From: Alicycliphilus denitrificans K601
Lineage (GTDB): Bacteria; Pseudomonadota; Gammaproteobacteria; Burkholderiales; Burkholderiaceae_C
Assembly: GCF_000204645.1 (NCBI RefSeq)
Contig: NC_015422.1
Span: 558,001-622,000, forward strand
Direction of reading: 5' to 3'
DNA length: 64,000 bases
Within the stretch, counting starts at the first letter, position 1. Each line of letters opens with the position of its first letter. Positions 37,267 through 45,557 of the stretch are shown in pieces. Made by a program: the position numbers and the translations under genes. The notes beneath the pieces were generated by a model that was given only the letters and a program-made list of their open reading frames with translations, made no database searches and was not told the origin of the DNA.

Positions 37267-37587
37267 ATGACCACGCAGAAACTCAGTGAACTCGCCAAGA
37301 CCATCCGCAGCAAGAACGCGGGCGTCAACAAGATCACCTTCGACATAATCTTCCGCGATGGCGCCACCTACGAGCGCGTCAAGCGCAGCCGCGTGCTGAC
37401 GCGCGAAGGCATGGCCGGGCTGTTTCGCATACCGCCGGAACGGATCTCTGACTTCGTCGAATACGACCCCGGCTACGCCATCAAATTCACGATCTACCGC
37501 CTGCGGCCCAGCGGCAGCGCGGGCGACGGCGACATCTTCGGCGCGCAGCAGTACGCGCCGCTGCTGGACCTGCCCATCCCCGCCTGA
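37267..37587 (+). CDS. DUF4387 family protein
   Basis: A 106-residue protein with the DUF4387 pattern: LAKTIRSKNAGVNKITFDII near the N-terminus, then FRIPPERISDFVEYDPGYAIKFTIYR and the DIFGAQQYAPLLDL end. DUF4387 proteins are almost always encoded next to DUF1446/AtuA-like proteins and probably form a complex with them. The start lies 14 bp after the AtuA-like stop. No catalytic residues can be named. Confidence 0.82.
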   Translation: MTTQKLSELAKTIRSKNAGVNKITFDIIFRDGATYERVKRSRVLTREGMAGLFRIPPERISDFVEYDPGYAIKFTIYRLRPSGSAGDGDIFGAQQYAPLLDLPIPA

Positions 37588-37624
37588 CCGCCCATCCCAT
37601 TGCAACGCGAGAAAAGGACTTGCC

Positions 37625-38596
37625 ATGCGCCATTGGATTGCTTCCCTGGGGCTGCTCGCCGGCCTGCTGAGCGCCGCGGCCGCGCCAACCCATGCCCAGC
37701 AGGCGGCCGTGCCCAGGCTGGTGAAGATCGTCGTGCCCTTCTCGGCGGGGGCCAGCAACGACGCGATAGCCCGCGCCATTGCCGTGCCCCTCGCCAGGCG
37801 GCTGCACACGACGGTGATCGTGGAGAACAAGGCGGGCGCGGCCGGCGTGATCGGGGCCGACGCGGTGGCCAAGTCGCCCGCAGATGGCTCGGTGCTGCTG
37901 CTGACCTCCTCCACCTTCCTGACCGCGGCGGCGACCCAGCCGCGCCTGCCTTTCGATCCGGTCGGCGCGTTCGCGCCGGTGGCCATGGTGGCCCAGGGGC
38001 CCCTGGTGCTGGCGGTGTCGGGGGCCGCGCCATTCAAATCGCCCGCCGACCTGGTGGCCGCCGCGCAGGCCAGTCCGGGCACCCTGACCTACGGCAGCGC
38101 CGGAGTCGGCTCGGTGGGGCACCTGGCGACGGAGCTGCTGGGCGATGCGGCGCACATCAAGCTGCTGCACGTTCCCTACAAGGGGGCGGCCAACGCGCTG
38201 GCCGACCTTGCGGGCGGGCAGATCGACGTGATGATCGGCAACCAGAGCTCCATGGCCGCACTGATGTCCGGCGGCAAGGTGCGGCCGCTGGCCGTAACGT
38301 CCCGGCAGGCGCATCCGGCGTTCCCCACGCTGGCGCCGCTGGCGGCCACCGTTCCCGGCTATGCCATCGACATCTGGGTGGGGGTGTTCGCCCCGGCGGG
38401 AACGCCGGCGGCGCTGGTGGAGCGCTACAACCGCGAGATCAACGAGATCGCCGCATCCGCGGAGCTGGCGGCCATCCTCAACCCCGACGGTGCGGTGCCC
38501 GCAGGGCTGACGGCCGAGGCCTTCGCGGCCCGGCTGCGGGATGAGCTGGGCATGTGGAAGCGGCTGGCGGCGCGCCACAGGATCGTCGCGGAATGA
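37625..38596 (+). CDS. Bug-family tripartite tricarboxylate transporter substrate-binding protein
   Basis: A 323-residue periplasmic receptor. A Sec signal peptide (about residues 1-26, cleaving after THAQ) is followed by the family motifs KIVVPFSAGASNDAIARAIA, VIVENKAGAAGVIGADAVAKSP and the LLTSSTFLT strand. It is the last gene of the sigma-54-driven operon and probably binds the substrate that AtuA-like/DUF4387 handle. As for the other Bug gene in the window, no TctAB permease is adjacent. It is convergent with the phosphoesterase gene, with stop codons 1 bp apart. Confidence 0.92.
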   Translation: MRHWIASLGLLAGLLSAAAAPTHAQQAAVPRLVKIVVPFSAGASNDAIARAIAVPLARRLHTTVIVENKAGAAGVIGADAVAKSPADGSVLLLTSSTFLTAAATQPRLPFDPVGAFAPVAMVAQGPLVLAVSGAAPFKSPADLVAAAQASPGTLTYGSAGVGSVGHLATELLGDAAHIKLLHVPYKGAANALADLAGGQIDVMIGNQSSMAALMSGGKVRPLAVTSRQAHPAFPTLAPLAATVPGYAIDIWVGVFAPAGTPAALVERYNREINEIAASAELAAILNPDGAVPAGLTAEAFAARLRDELGMWKRLAARHRIVAE

Positions 38597-38597
38597 C

Positions 38598-39368
38598 TCA
38601 GGCGGCCACCTCGGCCACCAGTGCCGGGTCGAACAGCGGGTTCTCGTTCATCCCGTCCTTGCCGTAGCCGCGCGGGTTGCACAGCACGCGCGTGCCGTGC
38701 AGCAGGTAGTCGAAGCTGTCGTGCGTGTGGCCGTGTATCCACAGCCGCGCGCCGCTGGCGGCGACCAGGTTTTCTGCGTCGGACACGAAGATGGCGTTCA
38801 GCGGCGAGCCGGCGAAGCGCGGGTGGATGCTGCGCGGCGAGGGCGCGTGGTGGGTGATGACCACCGTGGGCCCGTCGAAGGGCCGCGCCAGCTCGCGCTC
38901 CAGCCATTGCACGTTGGCGTCGTACAGCGCGGCCGCATCCTGGGGGCTGAACAGGGGGGCGTCCGGCTGCTCCGTGGTGTGTATGCGCTGGAAGTCGCGC
39001 ACGAGGCGCCGCGCCTCTTGCATGGCATCGGCGCGCGCCTGGCCCTCGCCGGCGATGCGGAAGTCGCTCCACAGCGTGCTGCCGACGAAGCGCACGCCCC
39101 GCAGCGCGAGGCTGCGGTTGTCCAGCAGCTGCACGGGGCCATCCGCGCACAGCGCCCGCAGCGTGCGCGCGGTCTGCTGCAGGCTCGCGCCATAGAACTC
39201 GTGGTTGCCCGGCACGTACAGCACCGGCTTGCCGAAGCCCCGGGCCCAGGCGACGGCCTGCTCGGGCCGGGCGATGTCGCCGGCCAGCACGACCACGTCG
39301 GCGTCGGTGCGTGGGTGCTCCATGCCCTGCACGCCCAGGTGCAGGTCCGACAGGATGTGCAGTCTCAT
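38598..39368 (-). CDS. Metallophosphoesterase (calcineurin-like)
   Basis: A 256-residue calcineurin-fold phosphoesterase. The metal motifs are all there: DLHLG (DxH) at 8-12, GDIARP (about 30), GNHEFY (about 54-59), VITHHAPS (about 170) and GHTHDSFDY (about 214). Members are phosphodiesterases or nucleotidases with two metals; a specific substrate cannot be given. It lies 18 bp downstream of the GST gene on the same strand and may be cotranscribed with it. Confidence 0.88.
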   Translation of the reverse strand: MRLHILSDLHLGVQGMEHPRTDADVVVLAGDIARPEQAVAWARGFGKPVLYVPGNHEFYGASLQQTARTLRALCADGPVQLLDNRSLALRGVRFVGSTLWSDFRIAGEGQARADAMQEARRLVRDFQRIHTTEQPDAPLFSPQDAAALYDANVQWLERELARPFDGPTVVITHHAPSPRSIHPRFAGSPLNAIFVSDAENLVAASGARLWIHGHTHDSFDYLLHGTRVLCNPRGYGKDGMNENPLFDPALVAEVAA

Positions 39369-39386
39369 GGCGGCGTCCCCCGCGGT

Positions 39387-40073
39387 TCAGCCGCGGCGCG
39401 CGCGGTACGGCTCCTCGAAGTCCAGGAAGTCCTGCTCGGCCAGCGCGCCGTCGATCCAGGCCTTGACCCCCGGCAGCTGCCGCACGCGCTGCACGTAGTC
39501 GGCGATGGGCCGGGGCAGCGGCAGGGCATAGGTGGCCAGGCGCATGCACACGGGCGCGTAGAACGCATCGGCGATCGTGAAATGGCCGAACAGCATGGGG
39601 CCGCCATGGCGCGCGAGCAGCTCGCCCCACATGTCCGCCAGGCGCTGCACGTCGGCGCGCACACCGGCCTGGTCGCGCCAGAGGATGGCGCCCACCTCGG
39701 GCAGGCGCGCCTCGATGTTCATGGGGCAGTGGCCGCGCAGCGCGGTGAAGCCGCTGTGCATCTCGGCCGTCACGCTGCGGGCGTGGGCGCGCGCGGCGCG
39801 GTCCTCGGGCCACAGCCGCTTGTCGGGGTGGGTCTCGGCCAGGTATTCGGCGATCGCCAGACTGTCCCAGACCGTGAGGCCGCCATCGACCAGCACCGGC
39901 ACCTTGGCCGTGGGGCTCACGGCCTTGAGCCGGCGCTTGAACTGGGAATTGGCGTCGAAGCTGTCGAAGCGCACGGGCACTTCCTCGAACGCGATGCCGG
40001 CCTGGCGCAGCAGCACCCAGGGGCGCATGGACCACGACGAATAGTTCTTGTTGCCGATGTAGAGCTGGAGCAT
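39387..40073 (-). CDS. Glutathione S-transferase family protein
   Basis: A 228-residue GST. The thioredoxin-fold N-terminus starts MLQLYIGNKNYSSWSMRPWV, with Ser11-13 as likely glutathione-activating residues, and the cis-Pro region is AKVPVLVDGGLTVWDSLAIAEYL, including the conserved DSLAI glutathione contact. The C-terminal helical domain has FTIADAFYAPV. The pattern resembles the zeta-like or YfcF-type bacterial GSTs. The natural substrate is unknown. Confidence 0.87.
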   Translation of the reverse strand: MLQLYIGNKNYSSWSMRPWVLLRQAGIAFEEVPVRFDSFDANSQFKRRLKAVSPTAKVPVLVDGGLTVWDSLAIAEYLAETHPDKRLWPEDRAARAHARSVTAEMHSGFTALRGHCPMNIEARLPEVGAILWRDQAGVRADVQRLADMWGELLARHGGPMLFGHFTIADAFYAPVCMRLATYALPLPRPIADYVQRVRQLPGVKAWIDGALAEQDFLDFEEPYRARRG

Positions 40074-40161
40074 GGCGGGGTTCCTTTCGGTGGATGCCGC
40101 AAGAGTGTGGGCCGCTTGTGCTTGTCCATGTCGGGCGAGGAGTTTTCCGATCAGAGCCTGC

Positions 40162-40734
40162 TCATACGGGCCAGACCACGCCGTTGTCGTTGAGGATGGC
40201 GTCCAGCGGCATGTCGTGCGCCTCGGGCTCGAAGTCGTCCAGGTAGCCCTGGGTGAAGCCCAGGCCCACGGTGAAGGGCCGGGGCTGCAGCGTGGCCAGC
40301 GTGCGGTCGTAGAAGCCGCCGCCGTAGCCCAGCCGGTAGCCGCCGGGGCCGTAGCCCACGCAGGGCACGAACAGCAGCGTGGGCACGATGACCTCGGTGT
40401 CCTTGGGCTTGGGGATGCCGTAGGCGTCCTCCTCCATCTCGCAGCCGGGGTACCAGGCGTGAAAGGTCAGCGTGCGGTGCTGCTTGTTGACCACCGGCAG
40501 GCCGATGCGGCGGCGCTGGGGCTCGTCCAGCAGCTCGCCGTCCTCCTTCCAGCGGTGCAGGGCGGGCAGGGGGTCGAACTCGCCCTTGATGGGCCAGTAG
40601 GCGCCGATCACGGTGTCCGGGCGGTCCACGAGCCAGATGCGCATCACGCGCTGCAGCAGGTCGGCGCGCCGCAGCCGGTCGGGCATGTCCAGGCGTTGTG
40701 CTACCAAAGTGCGGCGCAGGGCTGCTTTGTCCAT
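40162..40734 (-). CDS. 5-formyltetrahydrofolate cyclo-ligase
   Basis: A 190-residue enzyme that converts 5-formyl-THF to 5,10-methenyl-THF with ATP. Characteristic segments are the N-terminal RRTLVAQR basic site, VPCVGYGPGGYRLGYGGGFYDR with the phosphate-binding glycines, and PLDAILND near the C-terminus. The start is taken at ATG 40734; an in-frame TTG would add five residues. Only 14 bp separates this start codon from that of the divergent slt gene, so their promoters must lie inside each other's coding regions or overlap tightly. Confidence 0.92.
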   Translation of the reverse strand: MDKAALRRTLVAQRLDMPDRLRRADLLQRVMRIWLVDRPDTVIGAYWPIKGEFDPLPALHRWKEDGELLDEPQRRRIGLPVVNKQHRTLTFHAWYPGCEMEEDAYGIPKPKDTEVIVPTLLFVPCVGYGPGGYRLGYGGGFYDRTLATLQPRPFTVGLGFTQGYLDDFEPEAHDMPLDAILNDNGVVWPV

Positions 40735-40748
40735 TACATAATCCCCCA

Positions 40749-42731
40749 ATGCATTGGCTCAAGATTTTGACACCGCTGATCGCAGGGGCCGCGCTGGCCG
40801 CCGCCGCCCCGTGGGCCGCGGCCCAGAACCGTGGCGACGATACCCTGCTGGAGATGCAGCAGGCCTTCCGCAAGGGCGACAAGTCAAGACTGACCGCGCT
40901 GCTGCCCACGGTGCGCGGCCACCCGCTGGAACCCTGGGCCGCCTACTGGGAGCTGCGCGCGCGGCTGGACCAGGCCCAGAGCGACCAGGTGAACGCCTTC
41001 CTGCAGCGCTTTGCCGGCACCTACCAGGAGGACCGCCTGCGCAACGACTGGCTGCTGCTGCTGGGCCAGCGCCGCGACTGGGACCAGTTCGCCGATCTGC
41101 ACCCGTACTACCGCATGGGCGACGACCGCGAGGTGCGCTGCTACGCGCTCGCCATCGATCAGATCAAGGGCACGGCCGCCGAGGATGCCGGCGCCGAGGT
41201 GCTGAGCAACTGGTACGCGCTGCGCGACCTGGACGACGGTTGCTCCAACGCCGCCGCCGAGATGCTGGCGGCCAGGAAGATCAAGCCCCTGGACGTGTGG
41301 CGCAAGGCGCGCCTGGCCGCCGAGGCCAACCGCCTGCGCATGGCGCGCAAGGCGGTGGAGATCGTCGCGCCCGACGCCCTGGCGCAGCTGCGCGAGGCGC
41401 TGGACTCCCCCACCAAGTACCTCACCGGCCGCGCCACGGCCCGGGGCAAGGAGCGGCAGGAACTCGTGGTGCTGGCCCTGGTGCGCATGGCCATGAGCGA
41501 CGCCGGCGCCGCGGCGGGCCTGCTGGACAGCAAATGGGGCGTGCACCTTTCGGCCGAGGAGCGCAACTGGCTCTGGGGCCTGATCGGCAAGCAGGCCGCG
41601 CTGTCGCTGTCGCCCGATGCGCTCGCCTATTTCGGCAACGTGGGCCGCGACACCGACCTGAACGACGACATGCTGGCCTGGAAGGTGCGCGCCGCGCTGC
41701 GCGCCGGCCAGTGGAAGCTGGTGGGCCGCAGCATCGACGCCATGAGCGCCCGCGCGCGCCAGGACAGCACCTGGGTGTACTGGAAGGCCCGCTCGCTCAC
41801 CGCGGGACGCGCCAGCGAGGAAGACCGCGCCGCGGCGCGCCAGCTGTACGAGCGCATCGCCGGCACCACGGGCTTCTACGAGCAGCTGGCGCTGGAGGAA
41901 CTGGGCGCACGCGTCACGCCCGCGCCCGCGCCCGCGCCGCTCACCGATGCCGAGAAGGCCGCGGCGCGCGCCAACCCCGGCCTGAACCGGGCGCTATACG
42001 CCATCGCGCTGGGTCTGCGCAGCGAGGGCGTGCGCGAGTGGAACTACACCACCAACCTGCACCAGCAGGGCGGCATGTCCGAACGCGAACTGCTGGCCGC
42101 GGCCGACCTGGCCTGCGAGCGGCAGGTGTGGGACCGCTGCATCAACACCAGCGAGCGCACGCGCGACGTGATCGACGTGGCGCAGCGCTTTCCCATGCCG
42201 TACCAGGCCACCGTGGTGCAGCGCGCCAGGGGCATAGGCCTGGACCCGGCCTACGTCTACGGCCTGATCCGCCAGGAAAGCCGCTTCATCATGGACGCGC
42301 GCTCGGGCGTGGGCGCATCGGGGCTGATGCAGGTCATGCCGGCCACGGCGCGCTGGACGGCCCGCAAGATCGGCCTGACGGGCTTCACGCCCCAGCAGAT
42401 CAACGACCGCGACACCAACATCACCATAGGCACGGCCTACCTCAAGCTGGCGCTGGACGACTTCGACGGCTCCATGCCCCTGGCCGCCGCCGCCTACAAC
42501 GCCGGCCCGGGCCGCCCGCGCAACTGGCGCAACGGGCCGGTGCTGGACGCCGCCATCTGGGCCGAGAACGTGCCCTTCAACGAGACGCGCGACTACGTCA
42601 AGAAGGTGCTGGCCAACACCGTGAACTACGCCGCCATCCTGACCGGCCAGCCGCAGTCGCTCAAGAGCCGCCTAGGGCTGGTGGGCCCGCGCGACGCGCG
42701 CGAGCCTGAGCCGAACAAGGACCTGCCTTGA
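40749..42731 (+). CDS. slt: Soluble lytic murein transglycosylase (Slt70 type)
   Basis: A 660-residue exported enzyme that cleaves peptidoglycan to 1,6-anhydromuropeptides. A signal peptide ends near AWAAAQ (about residue 26). Residues about 30-480 form the superhelical U/L domains, and the catalytic SLT domain follows: GLIRQESRF, where the Glu is the acid, GASGLMQVMPATA, AYNAGPGRPRNW and FNETRDYVKKV. Length matches Slt70. The C-terminal tail is short and charged. It ends next to a copy of the dispersed repeat. Confidence 0.93.
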   Translation: MHWLKILTPLIAGAALAAAAPWAAAQNRGDDTLLEMQQAFRKGDKSRLTALLPTVRGHPLEPWAAYWELRARLDQAQSDQVNAFLQRFAGTYQEDRLRNDWLLLLGQRRDWDQFADLHPYYRMGDDREVRCYALAIDQIKGTAAEDAGAEVLSNWYALRDLDDGCSNAAAEMLAARKIKPLDVWRKARLAAEANRLRMARKAVEIVAPDALAQLREALDSPTKYLTGRATARGKERQELVVLALVRMAMSDAGAAAGLLDSKWGVHLSAEERNWLWGLIGKQAALSLSPDALAYFGNVGRDTDLNDDMLAWKVRAALRAGQWKLVGRSIDAMSARARQDSTWVYWKARSLTAGRASEEDRAAARQLYERIAGTTGFYEQLALEELGARVTPAPAPAPLTDAEKAAARANPGLNRALYAIALGLRSEGVREWNYTTNLHQQGGMSERELLAAADLACERQVWDRCINTSERTRDVIDVAQRFPMPYQATVVQRARGIGLDPAYVYGLIRQESRFIMDARSGVGASGLMQVMPATARWTARKIGLTGFTPQQINDRDTNITIGTAYLKLALDDFDGSMPLAAAAYNAGPGRPRNWRNGPVLDAAIWAENVPFNETRDYVKKVLANTVNYAAILTGQPQSLKSRLGLVGPRDAREPEPNKDLP

Positions 42732-42740
42732 TCGGTGTTC

Positions 42741-42791
42741 GCTATTAAAAAATGAGCTGTAGGCGATTGCCCATCAGGCGCTAAAGCCACT
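42741..42791. repeat. Copy of the dispersed AGCTAT/GCGCTT repeat
   Basis: Between convergent slt and cytochrome b561 genes. The blocks GCTATTAAAAA, GAGCTG, GGCGATTG-CCCAT-CAGGCGCT (imperfect stem) and CACTTTT follow in the same order as in other copies. It probably serves as the bidirectional end of both transcripts. Confidence 0.55.
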
Positions 42792-42793
42792 TT

Positions 42794-43321
42794 TCATACC
42801 ACGTCGTCGCCCTGCGGCGGCGCCTTGGCTCCGGTGACCATGGCGCGCACCAGGTTCTCGCGGTGCTGCCAGCTTGTCCACAGCATGCCGGCCACGTGCA
42901 GCGCGATCAGCGCCAGCAGCGCCCAGCCCAGGCATTTGTGCAGGTTGGCGAGCCAGCCGTAGCCCCAGAACATGTCGGTGGTGTAGAGCCAGCCGGTGAA
43001 GCCCAGCAGCCCCAGGTCGGCCAGCAGCGCCAGCACCATCCAGCCGCCCAGCGGGTTGTGGCCGATGTAGCGCGGCGCATGGCCCGCCAGCGCCGCGCGC
43101 GCGTAGGCCAGCGCGGCGCGCGGCGCGCGCACGAACTGTGCGAAGCGCGCGTAATGGCTGCCGCGAAAGCCCCAGGCCAGGCGCGCGGCGAGCAGCGCGA
43201 CGACCACGTAGCCCGTGTTCTCGTGCAGCGGGCCCGTGTCGTCGCTGCTCCACCAGGCCACGGCCACGGCGGCCACCATGCCCCAGTGCAGCAGGCGCAC
43301 CGGGGCGTCCCACACGCGCAT
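42794..43321 (-). CDS. Cytochrome b561 family protein
   Basis: A 175-residue di-heme cytochrome b561 of the bacterial type with four membrane helices. Candidate heme ligands are His in LLHWGM (about 12), HENTGY (about 33), LHKCLGW and LHVAGM. It begins MRVWDAPVRLLHW, the usual start. Such proteins pass electrons in the inner membrane, often to periplasmic redox partners. Its start overlaps the stop of the PepSY gene (TGATG), so the two are translated together. Confidence 0.87.
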   Translation of the reverse strand: MRVWDAPVRLLHWGMVAAVAVAWWSSDDTGPLHENTGYVVVALLAARLAWGFRGSHYARFAQFVRAPRAALAYARAALAGHAPRYIGHNPLGGWMVLALLADLGLLGFTGWLYTTDMFWGYGWLANLHKCLGWALLALIALHVAGMLWTSWQHRENLVRAMVTGAKAPPQGDDVV

Positions 43322-43593
43322 CAGTCTTCCACGCGCTCGAAGGTCTTGGGATCGAAGAAGGCCTCCACGCGCTTGCCGTCGGGGGTCTTGCCGTAGACCT
43401 CGTAGCAGGTGTCGGTCTTTTCCATGCGGCGGATGGTCCAGCCTTCCTGGATGAGCTTTTTCTCCAGCTCGGTGTGGGGGCGCCATTCGGCCTTGGGGTA
43501 TTCCTTGCATTCCACCTTGCCGTGGGCGAAGGCGGCGCCCGCGCTGGCGGCGAGGGCGAGGGCGGCGATGCGGGTGATCCAGCTGGTGGTCAT
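43321..43593 (-). CDS. Small periplasmic PepSY-domain protein
   Basis: A 90-residue exported protein: signal peptide MTTSWITRIAALALAASAGAAFA, then a PepSY-like domain (EKKLIQEGWTIRRMEKTDTCYEVYG...KRVEAFFDPKTFE). PepSY proteins with cytochrome b561 partners are common in proteobacteria; the domain may bind peptide or modulate the cytochrome. Cys residues at CKEYP and TCYEV could be a disulfide. It is the first gene of the two-gene operon with cytochrome b561. Confidence 0.8.
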   Translation of the reverse strand: MTTSWITRIAALALAASAGAAFAHGKVECKEYPKAEWRPHTELEKKLIQEGWTIRRMEKTDTCYEVYGKTPDGKRVEAFFDPKTFERVED

Positions 43594-43648
43594 ACGGGAC
43601 TCTCTTTCTTGAGGGGGGTCGGATGGGCTTGAAACCGGCGCTCGTCAA

Positions 43649-43729
43649 GCCAGCAGACGCCGTGGAGCGGGCCTTGCCCGGCCACTGGCGTCGTCCCCTG
43701 GGGGAGGACGCGAAGCGGCTCAGGGGGGA
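43649..43729. repeat. GC-rich intergenic repeat with imperfect dyad
   Basis: The stretch CCAGCAGACGCCGTGGAGCG, a short loop, and GCCCGGCCACTGGCGTCG is a partly self-complementary arm pair, followed by TCCCCTGGGGGA and CGAAGCGGCTCAGGGGGG. This text closely resembles a high-copy intergenic repeat I associate with Comamonadaceae, so it is probably a mobile dyad element. It fills the gap between the PepSY and PiuC genes. Confidence 0.45.
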
Positions 43730-44413
43730 TCATGGTTTTGCCCAGCGGCGCAGCAGGTTGTGGTAGACGCCGGTGAGCTGCACGAGCCGCATGTCGTCCG
43801 GCGCCACCAGGGGCGTGAGCTGCTGGATCGACTGGTCCAGGTCGAACAGCAGCGTGCGTTCGCTCTCGTCGGCCACCAGGCTCTCGATCCAGAAGAACGA
43901 GGCCACGCGCGCGCCGTTGGTGACGGGCGTCACGCGGTGCAGGCTGGTGGAGGGGTAGAGCACCATGTCGCCCGCGGACAGCTTCACCGTCTGCACGCCG
44001 AACGGGCCTTCCACCTCCAGCTCGCCGCCCTCGTATTCCTCGGGCTCGGCCAGGAACAGCGTGGCCGACAGGTCGGTGCGCATCTGCTGGCTGCTGCCGG
44101 GCAGGTACATGAGCGCGCTGTCCACGTGCGCGCCGTAGGTGCCGCCGCCCGCGTAGCGGTTGAACTTCGGCGGGTAGATGGTGCGCGGCAGCGCGGCGCT
44201 GATGAACAGCGGCGTCTGCGCCAGGCGGCGCAGTATCTGCTGGCCCAGGCGCACGGTCAGCTCGCTGCCGTCGGGGATCTGCTGGTTGCGCTTGACGGCC
44301 TTGGCCAGCGTGCCCGCGGTGGCGGCGCCGTCGTCCCAGTTGGCGGCGTCCAGCTCCTGGCGGAACTGGCGTACCTGCTCCTTGGTGAGAACCTGGTCTA
44401 TGGAGATCAGCAT
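43730..44413 (-). CDS. PiuC-type Fe(II)/2-oxoglutarate dioxygenase (PKHD-type hydroxylase)
   Basis: A 227-residue dioxygenase of the PiuC/YbiX family. The iron ligands are H96 and D98 (YGAHVDSAL) and H159 (TSLHRV); R169 in TNGARVASF is a likely 2-oxoglutarate contact. PiuC genes are found next to catecholate or xenosiderophore TonB receptors (PiuA, Fiu) and are iron-repressed. Its start overlaps the hydroxyacid oxidase end by 7 bp, so it is the last gene of the iron operon. Its substrate is not known. Confidence 0.9.
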   Translation of the reverse strand: MLISIDQVLTKEQVRQFRQELDAANWDDGAATAGTLAKAVKRNQQIPDGSELTVRLGQQILRRLAQTPLFISAALPRTIYPPKFNRYAGGGTYGAHVDSALMYLPGSSQQMRTDLSATLFLAEPEEYEGGELEVEGPFGVQTVKLSAGDMVLYPSTSLHRVTPVTNGARVASFFWIESLVADESERTLLFDLDQSIQQLTPLVAPDDMRLVQLTGVYHNLLRRWAKP

Positions 44414-45504
44414 GATGGTGTGAGCGTGTCGTGGGTGATGTCGGACAGCCGGGCGCAGCCGGCCTGCGCCATGCAGGCGTGCAGTTCCTCAACCAGCATC
44501 TGCAGCATGTGGGCCACGCCCAGGGCGCCGGCCACGGCCAGGGCGTAGACCTGCAGCCGGCCGACGAGCACCGCGTCGGCGCCCAGGGCCAGGGCCTTGA
44601 AGGCGTCCTGGCCGCTGCGCACGCCGCCGTCGAGCAGCAGGGGGTAGCCGGCGCCCACGGCGGTGCGCAGGGCGGGCAGCATCCGCAGGCTGGCGGGCGC
44701 GCCGTCCAGGCTGCGCCCGCCGTGGTTGGAGACGATGAGGCCGGCCGCGCCGGCGGCCTGCAGCTCGCGCGCGTCCTCGGGGTGCAGCACGCCCTTGATC
44801 CAGACGGGCAGGCGCGTGCTGGCCAGCAGCCAGCGCAGGTCGTCCCAGCGCGGGGCGTGGCGCATGGCGCCCTGGAAGATGCGGCTTTCGCCCGCGGCCG
44901 GCTGGGCCGGCGCCGGCTGCGGGTAGCGCGCCAGGTTGGCGCTCACGCAGTCGGCGGGCATGGCAAAGCCGGCCTGCAGCGCGCCGCGGCTGGCCAGCTG
45001 GATGCTGGCGTCCAGCGTGAGCACGATGGCGCGGTAGCCCGCCGCCTCGGCGCGGCGCAGCAGGTCCAGGCTGTGTTCGCGTTCCGGCTGCAGGTAGAGC
45101 TGGAACCAGCGCGCCGGGCCGCTGGCCGCGGCGATGTCCTCCAGCGTGCAGGACGACAGCGTGCTCGCCACCAGGCAGCTGCCCGTGGCCTGGGCGGCGC
45201 GGGCGGTGGCGATCTCGGCGTCGGGGTGGGCCAGCCGCTGGTGCGCCACGGGCGCCAGCAGCAGCGGGTGGGGCAGGTCCATGCCGGCCAGTTGCAGGCG
45301 CGTGTGGCCCGCGCGCACGTCGCGCAGCAGGCGCGGCAGCACGGCCCAGCCCGCGAAGGCGGCGCGGTTGGCGGCCACCGTCGCGTCCCAGCCGCAGCCG
45401 CCGGCCACGTAGGCGTGGCGGCCCGCATCCATGGCCTGGGGGGCCAGGCGCTCGTAGTCGATGGCGTTCCAGACGCCGGGGGGAATGCGGTCGGAAGGGC
45501 TCAT
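44407..45504 (-). CDS. FMN-dependent alpha-hydroxy-acid oxidizing protein
   Basis: A 365-residue TIM-barrel flavoprotein of the lactate oxidase/glycolate oxidase/L-lactate dehydrogenase family. The active-site segment [13 protein letters not shown] holds the catalytic His, [11 protein letters not shown] has the FMN-contact Lys, and the phosphate site is [27 protein letters not shown]. It should oxidise a 2-hydroxy acid to the 2-oxo acid. It sits between a TonB siderophore receptor and a PiuC gene, in a translational chain; a role in breaking down an alpha-hydroxycarboxylate siderophore is possible but not shown. The longer start at an upstream TTG is unlikely. Confidence 0.88.
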   Translation of the reverse strand: MSPSDRIPPGVWNAIDYERLAPQAMDAGRHAYVAGGCGWDATVAANRAAFAGWAVLPRLLRDVRAGHTRLQLAGMDLPHPLLLAPVAHQRLAHPDAEIATARAAQATGSCLVASTLSSCTLEDIAAASGPARWFQLYLQPEREHSLDLLRRAEAAGYRAIVLTLDASIQLASRGALQAGFAMPADCVSANLARYPQPAPAQPAAGESRIFQGAMRHAPRWDDLRWLLASTRLPVWIKGVLHPEDARELQAAGAAGLIVSNHGGRSLDGAPASLRMLPALRTAVGAGYPLLLDGGVRSGQDAFKALALGADAVLVGRLQVYALAVAGALGVAHMLQMLVEELHACMAQAGCARLSDITHDTLTPSC

Positions 45505-45510
45505 CGAAAA

Positions 45511-45553
45511 CAATAGCTGCTGGCGCTTTCCCAGTAAGCGTTATCGGCCATTT
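45511..45553. repeat. Copy of the dispersed repeat inside the iron operon
   Basis: CAATAGCTGCTGGCGCTTTC, then CCAGTAAGCGTTATCGGCCA and TTTTT. This is the best-preserved plus-orientation copy. It fills the 53-bp gap between receptor and oxidase genes and could cause partial termination between them. Confidence 0.65.
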
Positions 45554-45557
45554 TTGC

